Shown here: in pieces, positions 26,117 through 37,498 of the stretch | How the letters are laid out: each line of letters opens with the position of its first letter | How positions within the stretch are numbered: the first letter of the stretch is position 1 | Source of the DNA: Phycomyces nitens | Taxonomy: Eukaryota > Mucoromycota > Mucoromycetes > Mucorales > Phycomycetaceae | Direction of reading: 5' to 3' | Assembly: GCA_022702545.1 (NCBI GenBank) | Contig: JAHRBC010000002.1 | Location: 4,216,001 to 4,280,000 of the forward strand | DNA length: 64,000 nucleotides | Position numbers and translations under genes: made by a program | The notes under the pieces: generated by a model | Told to the model about the DNA's origin: nothing | The model's input: the letters and a program-made list of their open reading frames with translations, nothing else | Database searches by the model: none

Positions 26117-27553
26117 TTACATTGTTCCAGAAACCAATAAACCGTCAATGGTCTTCAGGTAATCTTTGGCTGGTTTTGCCATGACCCCTCCCTGGAACAC
26201 CACGTCTCTTGCATAGACTCGAGTGTTTATTGACAATACAACGTTGTTCTATACATAAAAGATTATCCAACCACAAAATAAGTAATTCAGTTGAGATTCA
26301 TAGAAAGCATCATTCCCCCCCTTTCCATCACTACACGTGTAATCTTACCGTACTGATGGTCTGGTCCATGAATAGACAATCGCCAAACATAAATGTCGTT
26401 GAGTGTGATGCAACATATGCACTGCAGTCTATATGTTGTCCCAGTTTCCATCTAGTGCACCCATTGTCCTCTTGGATGAGACTATCCAGACCAACTGGAG
26501 GCTATGCATATAAAAAACAGAACCGATCAGTTGGTTGGTTTCATTACAGACCACTAATCTCATCAAGGCAAGACATGTTGAGGTATTGCTTTGGTTTTTA
26601 TATCCCCCTTGTTTGGTTTCGAGTACTCACATGAGCCTCTAATGATTCTTTGAGGTAGTAAGCAGCTGGAGTAAAGTTCTAATGCCATGTTAATATTCAA
26701 AAGGGGGTAAGAATCAAATGAATGTATACAGGAATGGGTAGAGGTCTCCTGTAAATATGTATTACCTGGCTATCTAGAATCAGCTTGACATTCAGTTGAT
26801 ATTCAGCAACAAACGCAAGGATCTTGTTAGCTGTTGCCATTGGATCGACACCGGTTCCAGTTCCAGTTCCAGTTCCAGTTTCCAGACCAGGGTTCAAGAT
26901 AATGGCCTCCTTGGTTGCTGGTGTTTGTAGAAAAGCCAAGACATCTTTGAGTTTGGGCCATTTCAGATATTTTGGTTTTGATAATGTATTTACCAAGATC
27001 AGTAATGATATATGCCTTTGCTTTGTTTGTCTCAATTGAATGCACCCATGGTGAATGGTTGTTCTTGAATCTCTCGAGAGGAAACCCAAGCGCTTCCCAT
27101 TCCAATGCACCACCCTTTAGATCGCTAACCCTGGTGAAGCCAAGGTCGAGCGCTTCCAGGGCAGTAAAGTCGCTCCGACGCCCTGATCGACATTGAAAGA
27201 TTATCTGCAAAGACCAAATGAACCCAAGCACATACAATATATACACATTAAGTATTCAAAATTGATTATTGTTTATCGCCCTTTATTTCATAAGAACCTC
27301 ATTCTCTCCTTACCCAATGCTCCCTGTTGAGATCGCTCAACACTGCTCGAAACAATCGAGGATCTGTTTTGGACAGTCCAAAAGGTATGTTGACAGCTCC
27401 CTGGAGTTTCCCTCCACTTTCTATTTCAGATGGCTCTCGCACGTCCACCAGGATCATGTCTCTTTCAAGAGGAAGCTTTTTTTGCTGACTAACCAAAACA
27501 TTGCTGAGAGTCTGGCAGTCGATAAGATGTACAGGGCTGATTGAGGGAACCAT
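26117..27553 (-). CDS. Rhodanese domain fused to a degenerate ETHE1/Blh-like metallo-beta-lactamase domain
   Basis: Six exons (27553-27314, 27204-26994, 26944-26766, 26678-26631, 26501-26349, 26248-26117) give 320 residues in frame. Residues 1-145 are a rhodanese domain with VDVREPSE and an intact active-site loop CRSGRRS (Cys85-Ser91), so sulfur transfer should work. Residues 150-320 follow the persulfide/sulfur dioxygenase fold: ILNPGLE, KILAFVAEY, TPAAYYLKESL, GQHIDCSAY, FMFGDCLFM, NTRVYARDVVF. The family's HxHxDH motif should lie at 208-213 but is missing, the GHT histidine is Gln and the HDY histidine is Arg; only the GD aspartate remains. The second domain is therefore probably a non-catalytic scaffold, or the gene is decaying. 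In active relatives the fusion oxidises glutathione persulfide and moves sulfane sulfur, usually in mitochondria. The gene start lies close to a divergently transcribed gene. Confidence 0.78.
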
Positions 27554-28153
27554 TGGTAATATGTGGGATGATAAGAGTGGTATGAATAATGCGATTAATG
27601 AGTATCCTTTCGATGCTTTCTTTTTTTAAAAGCATTTATTTGTGTATAGGCGCCATTGCCAGTCAGTCGCACGCCATTTCATCTCTATCGGAGTTGTCTA
27701 TAGATCTCTCTATTTTATTCGTAAGGCAATCTTTATTTTATTTTTTTAATTTCTCATTGTCAGCCTTTTTTCTTTCTGATCAGTCTTTTTCACAAGTATT
27801 TCTTTCAGGATTCCTTGGGAATAGATACACTTCCTTTGATTACTATATTTGGAAATATCGAACCTAATGATTATCTTGAGCCAACCTTTTCTTATTTGCT
27901 GTTTTCAATAACGGCTTGTTCAGATTGACTTGTACGACACAACATGTTATTAAATGTTTGTTATTTATTGTGAACTATGCAATTTGTATATACAAATATA
28001 TACACGTATACTTTTAAAAAAGAATGATGACGACCATGACTTTTGATTATATTGAAATACGCGTATCAGACGCTTACACGTATAACTCACCCACATCTTT
28101 GTTTCTCTCCGCAATCTCTTCCGCTCCGCACACCTTTTCTTTCGCTATACAAT
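27554..28153. other. Divergent promoter region
   Basis: About 600 bp between the start of the minus-strand rhodanese gene and the start of the plus-strand Apq12-like gene. It is T-rich, with pyrimidine tracts just upstream of both starts. An in-frame ATG at 28043 would extend the Apq12-like protein, but the added residues are not conserved-looking, so I place them in the leader. Confidence 0.5.
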
Positions 28154-28597
28154 ATGTCCCAGAACTCCCAGTCAACTCAATTAGCTATCCAATACCTCTC
28201 CCAGGGATACACATATCTCTATGACCACCTCAGGCAATCGAATATCCCAGCGCCGGAACCAGAGAGCGTGTTCTACTTCTTTTCAATGGTCACAAACGCT
28301 TTCCTTACACATTCTCCGGCTACACTACGCCAATTCAACACTGTTTTCCAAAATCTGTCAGAACAGTTTAGTCCACTCACACTATTTCTCGGCCTAGTTG
28401 TTCTATATCTTGTCTATTGTTCTCTAATGACTACTGCGAGATGGGCATATAGAATTATATCTGGCGTAATGAGGATGACCATTTTGATGATCATTATTGG
28501 ATTTTTTGGATACCTGGCACAAGTCTACACAACCGACGGCCCAACCGGCGTAATGAATGCTCTTCAGGATTTCACTCGACGAGCCCAGGGCGCTTAA
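28154..28597 (+). CDS. Small two-span membrane protein, Apq12-like
   Basis: Single exon, 147 residues. An N-terminal soluble part of about 70 residues is followed by two hydrophobic spans, about 74-93 (PLTLFLGLVVLYLVYCSL) and about 106-126 (VMRMTILMIIIGFFGYLAQVY), and a short polar tail. The two closely spaced spans joined by a short amphipathic basic link (ARWAYRIISGV) match the Apq12 family, nuclear-envelope/ER proteins needed for nuclear pore assembly and lipid balance. The assignment rests on layout and length, not on a unique motif. The start at 28154 is preferred because codon use becomes C-rich there and upstream codons look like leader. Confidence 0.6.
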   Translation: MSQNSQSTQLAIQYLSQGYTYLYDHLRQSNIPAPEPESVFYFFSMVTNAFLTHSPATLRQFNTVFQNLSEQFSPLTLFLGLVVLYLVYCSLMTTARWAYRIISGVMRMTILMIIIGFFGYLAQVYTTDGPTGVMNALQDFTRRAQGA

Positions 28598-28997
28598 ATG
28601 ATAGGATATAATACATATATACATACATATATATATATATATAATGGTTTGATGCACTGAACCCAACAAGAAATCATACACTAAATATATGTATATATCT
28701 ATATATTGTACACAATACGTGTATCTGGATATCTTTGGTCCACAATAACCAAGATAACCCAACGGTTTTGCATATATATATTTTTTTCCTTCTTTCTCTT
28801 TCTCTTTTAATGTGGCAAAGACCAAGAGTCACAACAAAATGACGTAAAAGGAGTCAATGCTGGGTCTAAACTGAGTGCGTAGACCATTAACAGCTTTGAG
28901 CTTTTTTTTTCTCAATTTGCTTCTTCTTCAAACACCTGATTGCTCACACGCCAATTAAGCATCAAGAAATAAGCATTCTATACCACAGGTAGATTTG
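28598..28997. other. Intergenic, AT microsatellite, no gene seen
   Basis: The 3' flank of the Apq12-like gene and upstream region of the next plus-strand gene. A (CATA/TA)n tract at about 28612-28645 is the only structure seen. Confidence 0.5.
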
Positions 28998-29177
28998 ATG
29001 GCGGATTGGTTGATTTCTAATGCACCAAAAGATGCTGCTGATTTTACATTTTCTTATTTTTATATTTTTATTATTATTCTTGTTGGGTGGTGGTGGTACC
29101 TGAACTTTTTGGTTAACTTGAAACTTTCTAGTCTTTTTATCATTATTATTTTGGTTCTATTTTCTTGCCTTGTCTGA
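28998..29177 (+). other. Possible upstream ORF overlapping the PRRC2-like start (TGATG)
   Basis: A 59-codon frame starts MADWLISNAPKDAADF and continues into a T-rich hydrophobic stretch. Its TGA (29175-29177) overlaps the ATG (29176-29178) of the main gene. The overlap could permit termination-reinitiation, or could be chance. No donor site linking the frame into the main gene is evident. Confidence 0.3.
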
Positions 29178-32100
29178 TGAACAAATATCCTGGTTCACCC
29201 AAGGGTTCTTCTACAGGAGGTAAGGTTCATTCTTATTGTGCTTATTGTCAGCATATATATACATCACAAACAAGTTCCTGACAAGGAAACGCCAAAATTC
29301 CCAATGATCCAAGCCTGTTTAAATAATAGCAAAAAGAAAGAAAGAAAAAAACTCTTGGAGTGCCCAGACATGTCATCTCGCCTGTATTTATGCTTATAGA
29401 CTCTGATTTTAGGATCCCGTAATTCAAACCCTCGAACCCGTATTCTGGCAAACAAGGTCGCAGCGCCAAGACCCATCAATCTACCTAGTCTAAGAAGAGA
29501 AAATGCAGGCTCAGAAACCCCTCCACCCCCACCTACAGCCATAAACACGGGATGGGGCTCACCGTCGATCCAGTCACCACCTCAGGTCCAGACACCACAG
29601 CCACAGCCACAAGCGCAACCACAAGCGCAACCACAGGCACAACCACAGGCACAACCACAGGCACAACCACAGGCACAACCACAGGCACAACCGCAACCAC
29701 AAGTACAGATCCTGCTCGAAGATCCACCCAAACCACGGGTTGAAAAAGGTAGAAAAAACGATACTTGTTCTTTTCTTGTCAGTTATTTGATTGTATAGGG
29801 TGGAATGTGTTTAAACCTTTATTTGTAATTTTATTGGGTTTCTAGCTGAAATCAAAGAGGTAAATTTGCATCGCAATAGCCAATGCTTGTCCTTTAAGCT
29901 CCATGCTCCAATCACTCATCAGAATAGGATTGACTTAGATTCATTTGGACTCCTGTCAAATGCGAAAGTCCGACAATAGCACACACGACTGGGCAGAGGC
30001 AAGTAAAACCCCTCCGCAAGTTGTCCAACGCTTGAACTTCCACTCATCCACTCACATAGATGGTGGAAGAGGATGAGATTGCTGAGCGCAACAGCCATTC
30101 TCATCAGTCAGTTTCTCCTTCTGATCGATTTACAGAAGACTACGACCGAAGCTATCCCCCACAATACAAACACGTTCACGAAGAAAAGCCTCAGATTTGG
30201 AGAGGTATGGACGGTCAGACGCGTCCAAACGATTATCGCTCGAGCCCAGATCGTCGTCCAAGCGTTGATCGTCGCTCAAGTGTCGATCGTCGCTCAAGTG
30301 TCGATCGTTCTGAACCACGTACCTACCGCGACCCTCCCCCACAATCCGAGCGCGGTGGCCCTGACCCTAACCCTTGGCACAGACGCGATCGCGATCCACC
30401 AGTCCATCGACACGACAATGGAAGAGGACGCGGACGTTCCGAAAGATTACCCTCGGATGGATTCCAGCCCATATTGCTTCAGCGTCCACGCGAGGAACTA
30501 GATGGTCCCATAGGCTATCGCGAGACATTGCCACCACCTATTCATATTGGCGAACAGCGCACTGTGATGCTTACGGCTGCAGAAAGAGCAAAGAAGAGAC
30601 GAGACGAAGAGGAAGCAGAATTTGAAGCGATAAAAGAAAGAGCACGACAAAAGGCTCTGGCCTTGGCACCTCGAATCGAACAGCCACCTACCACATCCAC
30701 AACTGATAAACCTGCAGAATCAACAGATGGTGCTCCTGCAGCAGTCGAGGCAAGTTCTTTGGCCACACAGACTGTTGCGGACCAATTGAGACCAGAAAGC
30801 AAGCCAGTACAACAGAAATCGACCATACAAACCTCTGAAACCGAAAAGACCACAACAACAACAACAACAACGACGACTTTTGTAACAAAGTCGGCCTGGA
30901 AACCAATCCAGAAGACGCCGATTGTTTCCGTTGCAGAAAAAGTTGCGCAGAGTGCTACATCGAGTGAAAGTCTGGAGGCACCGCAGCCGGTTAGTGTAGG
31001 TTTATCAAAAGACAATTACATATCAGAAACTTTTGTGGATAAAAAACTGGCAAGTCAAGTCGAGCTGGTCTCGGCAACAACCGCTGCATACACTTGGCGC
31101 CCTTGTGCTGAATCTGCGCAAACCGGGAACATGTCTGGAACTAGGGAAACGCCTGCATCAAATACCATCAGCCCAACCGTAGCTAGCTCAAAAAACACCA
31201 AAGATTATACGACAAGTATTATTGAGCCTAAACAGCTCCGCCAGACTGCTGAAGGTGTAGAGGTTTACGATTATCAACAGGATAGCCGTCTTCGGGCTGG
31301 GTGGTCACAAACAACCCAGGACAAATCCTCTATATCCAGCAGCACAACTAAAGAAAGTGATGCCAACTGGAAATCATCTATAACAGAACCACTTTTCAAC
31401 AACGAGGGCAGAAAGAAACCTGAACGGCAAACAAGTGAATGGGAAGCGTCGGGCTCAGAATGGCAGACATCAACCTCGGAATGGCTAACAAGGCCAGAAT
31501 GGAAGGCGCCAGAATGGAAGACGGCTGAATGGAAGGCATCCGAATGGGATGATCGTGGACTGGTCGGTGGACGTGGGCGTGGGCGTGGACGGGGCCGTGG
31601 AAGAGAAAAAGGCAAGATGCGAGCAGGAGGAAGCCGTGATGAAGAGTATAGTCAAGATGGACGGCCAAGCAGTGATAATGTATGGAGAAGATCAGCACGT
31701 AGAGATGGGGAGGGTCAGAAAGATCCGATTGAGCCAGTGGTAATCTTGCCAAACCCTGCTCATGTTGGATCCATTGCCCCTGCAACAGAAACGATTGCTG
31801 TGCACCCCCCACGTATTACTGGGTCCAAGCCAGTATTTACAGCTAGAAAAACTCTTTCGAGATCATCGTCCCATTCACCCATCTTTCCAGAGTCGATCAG
31901 GAAGTTGGCAGGCAAAAAACCAGCCTCATTGACATTCATGGTTAATACAGAAGAAAGCGACAAGGATATTACGGTGTGTTCAACTTTGCTGTCGTGTTTA
32001 GAATTTTGAACAAGACTTGTTCAGGAATGTGACTGTAAAACTAAACAAGTATTGCATGTTTAGATGTCGGACACCTATATCTCGAGACAAAAAAACGAGC

Positions 32101-32564
32101 CAATAGAATCTCAGGCAGCTAGTCCTCACTCACTTTCCGAGAAAGATGTGGCCTCTAATTATTCAAGTGAATCAGATCACACTGTTGAGGAGCCAGTGGA
32201 CAGCGTCTCGGCTGCTAATGGTACACATGCTAATGGTGGTCCTGGGGCCGGAAAGGCTGGAGGTGTGAATTCCAACACAGGGTATTCAAGAAAGCCCCAG
32301 AACAACCAGAATCCTCAGACAGGGATGCCACCAGTCATGGTACCTCATAATCCACATTACCCACTCCTAGTCTATCCATTCCATCACTATGGTGGTCCGC
32401 GTGAGCAAGTACCTGAGCAGCACAACCACCACTACCGTAATCAGCAATATATTCAGCGTTCTATGCAGTCCCGGCCAATGAACTACACTACCAATAACCC
32501 AATGAACATTTACCTGATGCCTTCACAGCAAGTATTGTCATACCCGCGCCAAGGATTTCAATAG
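29176..32564 (+). CDS. PRRC2/BAT2-N-like proline-, Gln- and RG-rich protein
   Basis: The exon chain is about 29176-29218, 29413-29748, 29846-29859 (14 nt), an uncertain exon near 29938-30010, about 30048-31972, then 32064-32564, roughly 970 residues. The N-terminus has the BAT2_N signature: RILANKVAAPRPINLPSLRR, then ENAGSE and INTGWGSP. A (QPQA)n tract, the candidate segment STHDWAEA, DRRSSV repeats and a charged helix (AERAKKRRDEEEAEFEAIKE) follow. Next come Trp-containing repeats (SEW/PEW), an RG-rich tract (GRGRGRGRGRGREKGK) and a Pro/His/Gln-rich tail. PRRC2 proteins bind RNA and translation/stress-granule factors; that role here is inference. The joint between 29860 and 30060 is unresolved: skipping the WAEA exon also keeps the frame. 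The intron at 31973-32063 is clean (GTGTGT...TTTAG, phase 0). Confidence 0.68.
29599..29702 (+). repeat. Coding 12-bp tandem repeat (AACCACAGGCAC)n
   Basis: About eight copies of a 12-mer encoding Gln-Pro-Gln-Ala. The first copies read AACCACAAGCGC and the later ones AACCACAGGCAC, then the tract ends in a GCAACC-type variant. It lies inside exon 2 of the PRRC2-like gene and keeps its frame, as any 12-bp copy-number change would. Confidence 0.9.
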
Positions 32565-32825
32565 CCACAGCTGGTTGCCAATCACAAGAAAACAATTCCC
32601 TCACAAAAAATATCATCCGAATTCACACACTCGCATTTATTCCTCACACTTACTCGATCAACCTCTTTAAGTAATTAAATCATTTATTCTCTATTAAAAG
32701 AAAGCGAATATATGTATATACTTGTGAGAGTCAAGAAATAAAGTTTTCTTTTTTTTAAAAAGAAGAAGATAATAAGAGCGTTTGAGTATTTACAGCAAGA
32801 AGAGAAACGAAGATTTGGATTTTTT

Positions 32826-35800
32826 TTAAGAATGTATCCTCATTAGTTCCTCTACTACTTTACACAAGTCTTCGACTGACAGATCTAATTTCCTACCCCC
32901 ATTCTGACCGTCTACTACACCTTGCATCTGTTGAGGAGTCAGATCCAGAAAACTCTCGATGAGATCACCATCAATGACATTGCAGCTCAATTCTTGATGA
33001 TCCACAGTAGACCAGTTGCGCCAGCTATATAAAAGCACTGTTTAATTTTTGGTGTTCTGGGCATTAGATACACTCAACTTACTCTGCATGGCTTAATTCT
33101 CCAATGCTATTTGCAATACGGGTCATATTGCTTTGCATTTGACGTAACAAATTGAATCTTTCTGCAGAGAGATCCACAATCATTCCAATTGAACCACTCG
33201 TGGCAACAAATATAATCGACGAGCTGACTGTCTGGCTGTCTGGATCTGCATTATCCATACCCAAGGACCCTAAAGCAGATTAAATTAGTAACCATAAACA
33301 TTTTTTGGGTTTCTATATCAATTTACCAAATCTGAACCGATTGACAATCTCGCCGAGGTGCCATTGACTGACAGTGTCTAAAAGTGGTTCTTCTTGGAAG
33401 GTGTCTGTCCCATCCGATGGTGTACGCTCCACGACAAATAAGTGTCCTTCTCTCTCGGCACCAATATAAAGGTCCTGACTAAGAGCCTCTACTGCCGTAA
33501 CCTGTTGGTGCATCTCGTCACCCCCAAGATCCTCTATAGTATGTGTCTTGGAATTGTATTGCAAAGCCGTCATGGAGCATACGGTATCTCCGGCAACTAT
33601 GATTTCGTCGTAGCTAGCAATAGATGTAGTCACAGTGGGTGTTGTGTGTGTACACTCGCACACCAGGCACCCTTTCCCAGACAACCCTATCTCCCAATAA
33701 TATACACTAATCTAATGAAAAAACCATAATTCAATCAATTGGATCAACAAGATATAAACCGAAATATCTTTTATCCTTACCTGGCCACGAGAGGTCACCA
33801 AGATTTTTCCACCCATTGGCCTAATGTTTGTCACAATCCCTTGGGTTTTGATCTGGAACATCAGCTCCAATCTTCGGTCTTTTACACAAAAGACCAAAAG
33901 TCTCCCTTCCCCAAAGGCATCATAGACATCAGTCTCCTTTCCAGTGCCGAGAACATAATAATCATTGTCATCATTGTCAAACACAATCGAGGCCACTGCC
34001 AATGGGCGTTCGGGTGCTTGAAAGTAAATACGATCCAACACTTTACAGAGAAAGAATATATTCCATAAAAATAAACATGGGTTGGAATGAGCAAAGATAC
34101 TACTCTAGCCCAATTGTCCAAGGGTTTATCCATGTATGTTTTACCTGCAAAGTTTTGGTCATCAATCAGCTCAAATCCACCCGTCAAAAGATTCTCATTT
34201 AATGCCGACTGTTGTTGAGAAGATTCAGTCACGACTCCAAATGTCCGAGTAGACTCTTGGTGAGTGATCCTCCGAGGAGTATCCACAGTTGCAATCTTGG
34301 TGATGTGCAATTTCTGGATTTCCTCCATCTGCCCGATCAACAATCCTTCCTTGGTCGTCAGTGCAATTGCGTCTGGGAACGATACACTATTAAAAGATGT
34401 AACGCATCTTACTTCCTACATATCAAGTTAGAATTATTATTTAAAAAAAAAACAAACAAACTCATTAATCCCGATTGCAGCCTTGATTTACCTTTAGATT
34501 GACATTGGAATAAAGCAGCTTTTGATTCCGGCTGTGGATAACACTTGGCTTATCGGAAGCTGCAAACACATGAGTGGTCCCATTCGACGTAAAGGATCCC
34601 AGGGAAATCGGCTGTTTTCCAAGGAATGTACGCTTTTTGTCCCAGAGTTTTCCTTGACGACTATCGAGCTTAAAGTTGTAGAACTGACCATCTCCCAAGG
34701 CCACAAGCAGATAACAAATCTCCTCGAATTTGGCCATTAAGATCGAGCGTGGCATAACAGTGCCCGCCAAAGGTTCTTCGGCAATAATCTTTAAATGGGG
34801 TAGAGACAATAGCAGAACCCCTACATTGCCCCAGATTCCCACTGCTACCACCAGCGAGGTAAATGAAGTGTCTGTTGGACTGATATCAATACACGACACT
34901 TCATGTTCCAGTTTGGTCTCTCTATCATGGGCAATCAGAATGAGCTTTGGGTGGCAAGCATACTAATACCAAGACCATTCACATCACTTGCCCTATTACT
35001 TGAAGCCTATTGTCCTGGACCTGAAGCGCAATAAGGCGGCCAAATCCAGTAGATAGTACACATTGGGTAGGGTTAACACTAGCTACAGTAATCTGAGTGT
35101 CTTTTGGAGCTCTCCATTCGTCCAACAGGCTTCCATTTGGACTCGATTCCATAAGGCGGGCACTGTGTTCAGTAACCTGAATAATGAGGTTTCCGACCAT
35201 CACATCTGTCACCAATGTACGCTGGTCAAGTGCAAGGCCAGAATGGTGCTCGACCGGGACCATGGTACTATCTCTCAATTGAAGAAGACGTGTCTGATTA
35301 AAGAATGAAATGACAAGCATATTATCATGCCTTAGCCATAGGAACGGGTTGGAGTAATAGCAATAAAAAATTTTAAAAAAATTAGAGTTTTGAACAGCGT
35401 ACGAGAATATGGTATAATAAATGCAAACTTACACATCTTCAAATAATGGACGCAATGCCCACACTCCCTTTACACCACTGATCTCTATAGCCGCCAGTTC
35501 ATTCAAACCAACACCATTGCGAATGATGCGCAATGAGCTGTCTTTTCCTACACCTGAACAGGTAATCAATTGGTTTTGTCCCTAAGATCATCGAGGTTCT
35601 TTAAGTATATGTATTAGATACTCATTCCAACATGAATCCTACCTGTTTATCTAAATCCGCCACACAAAAGTCAGAGATAGGACCCAGGTTGGGAAACTCT
35701 TCGATAACTTCCAATAACACATCCCCAGACGTCGTATCATCACATTCCATAACATGAACCAACTGTGAGTCTCCCAGTGTGGATCCTACAAATGCAACAT

Positions 35801-37097
35801 CGTTTTCCAGGTAGACTAGACATGAAGCCAAAGGAATCTTTATGACCAAAAAAAAAGTAAGAAAAAAAACAGCCAGAAACACGCAAAATATAGCCAACTC
35901 TTGGCTTACCTGGCCAAGACTGATCAATGAAAGTCGATCCACCGTGCTATTCTCCAGAGTTACTGCCAAAAGATAGAGTGTTCCCTCTGTATCGGCCAGC
36001 ATTATACGAGATCCGGTCTTATCCATGATCGAATAGCTGTTGATCGTACAAGGCCTGATGCCAATGGCTCTTGGGTTTTTGTCCGGATGGATGAACCGTA
36101 TGTACTGACCTGATATGACCACCACACCCCCGACAGGTGCAGGCATAGGAATCAACAGGTTAGCGTCTCTGCCGAACCGTTCGGCTTTCATCTTGGACGG
36201 TACAAGCTCTCGATTCCGGAGATCTAGCGTAAACATCTCGAGAAACCGATGGCCCACGGGTGTGTCGTACAGTACCATTAGCGTAGGATCCTCAGAGTCT
36301 TGCAAGAATGTAATTGATACCACAAACATGTCTGTAAGACTTGTATACATGTCTAGATTAGATTATATGCACTATAACTAATATTCTTCTCGTCATACTT
36401 GATATGAACAAAGTCTTGGGCTGAGGTTGATTTGGATTGACTATGCCTTCTCCGAGAATCGCGCGTTTTGAGAGATGATCGTCGGCGATGATTAGCTCCT
36501 TCACGATTACGGGCGCATTCGCTTGGGATAATAATCGTCAGGATGTTCTGATAGAGCGTTGCGGCAAAGTAAAGGCCAGAGGGATCCATTGCTGTACGAA
36601 TATTCCCAGTTTCCATTCTCATTTCACCCGGCATCAGTACTTCGCCACTTGCTTCGGTTAGGACTTGTTGTGATGACTCTGAGTAGCTGAGAACACAGTA
36701 CTTGTGGCGTGCTGTTAATAGGAAGAGGGAAGCTTTGTCTCGTGCCTTTTAAGAAAGACAGGTCAATGATTAAGCTAATCACGGAATACGTTTTGGGGGT
36801 TTTTTTTTAAAAAAAATTGCTCAACTCACAGGTGGAATATGGAGTGTCATTGCTGTGATTGTGCCATAGATGCTGAATTCCAACGTAGGCTTAAGTCCAT
36901 CTGGAGTCAAGGTATAGATCTCGATACGTGTTCCTTTGCTACCGACCTATCAGCAGTCTATGGTGGTGAAATATAAATGCGGGCTTGGCTTACCCAAGCA
37001 CCAGGTTGATGTCGTTTGGTGCTGTAAAGGATCCTTTGACTGCAAACTGTGTAGCGGTTGGTTTCTGGGCTGTTACGACATACTTGTGGTAAGTCAT
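32826..37097 (-). CDS. DDB1: DNA damage-binding protein 1 (CUL4 adaptor)
   Basis: Thirteen exons (37097-36994, 36938-36830, 36745-36399, 36339-35910, 35837-35643, 35581-35433, 35330-34988, 34962-34492, 34415-34145, 34040-33781, 33711-33327, 33269-33083, 33024-32826) join in frame to 1149 residues; animal DDB1 has about 1140. Conserved strings run the whole length: [15 protein letters not shown] at the start, [52 protein letters not shown], and [18 protein letters not shown] near the C-terminus ending [12 protein letters not shown]1 is the three-propeller adaptor that links CUL4-RBX1 to DCAF receptors for ubiquitination in DNA repair and replication control. Acceptors that keep the family frame include the non-obvious ACAAG at 36340 and CATTAG at 33712. 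An Arg/Ser-rich loop ([14 protein letters not shown]) is inserted in the first propeller. Confidence 0.96.
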
Positions 37098-37498
37098 GAC
37101 GTGCAAAGAACAAGAACAGAAAATATAGAGTTGGCAAAAAACAAAAAACAAAAAAAGATGAATTGGTCTGGATAGGACAGTATCGATCACCGTCACACAC
37201 ATACACACATACACGCACACATGTGTATAAAGAGAAGTGGAGATGGGAATGGCTTTAGGATAACAAGGATAATAGATATACATGGATATTGTTTATTTGC
37301 TTTGATATAAAGTATTCAAAATAAAAAGTGATATTTCAAGGTATATATATATATATATATATAAAACTCTTATGATATTTGAATACACAGACACAAAACA
37401 TACATAAATATAAATGTATTCACATGACTGAAATGAAGCAAAAAAAGAAGAAGGAAAAAAAAGCATCTTATGAGAATGAGAACGGAGCTCTTGGTTTG
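37098..37498. other. DDB1 promoter region with microsatellite
   Basis: Upstream region of DDB1 and downstream flank of the small acidic ORF, both on the minus strand. It contains an ACACAC/TACACA tract near 37190-37225 and the (TA)n tract listed separately. No gene is seen. Confidence 0.5.
37342..37363. repeat. (TA)n microsatellite
   Basis: Eleven uninterrupted TA units about 250 bp upstream of the DDB1 start codon. Confidence 0.9.

Noticed and set aside
28043..28153. N-terminal extension of the Apq12-like protein
   Set aside because: The added residues look like translated leader; the internal ATG at 28154 starts the protein-like composition.
30542..31015. Minus-strand frame with a poly-Val run
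   Set aside because: Antisense of the Thr-rich part of the PRRC2-like exon.
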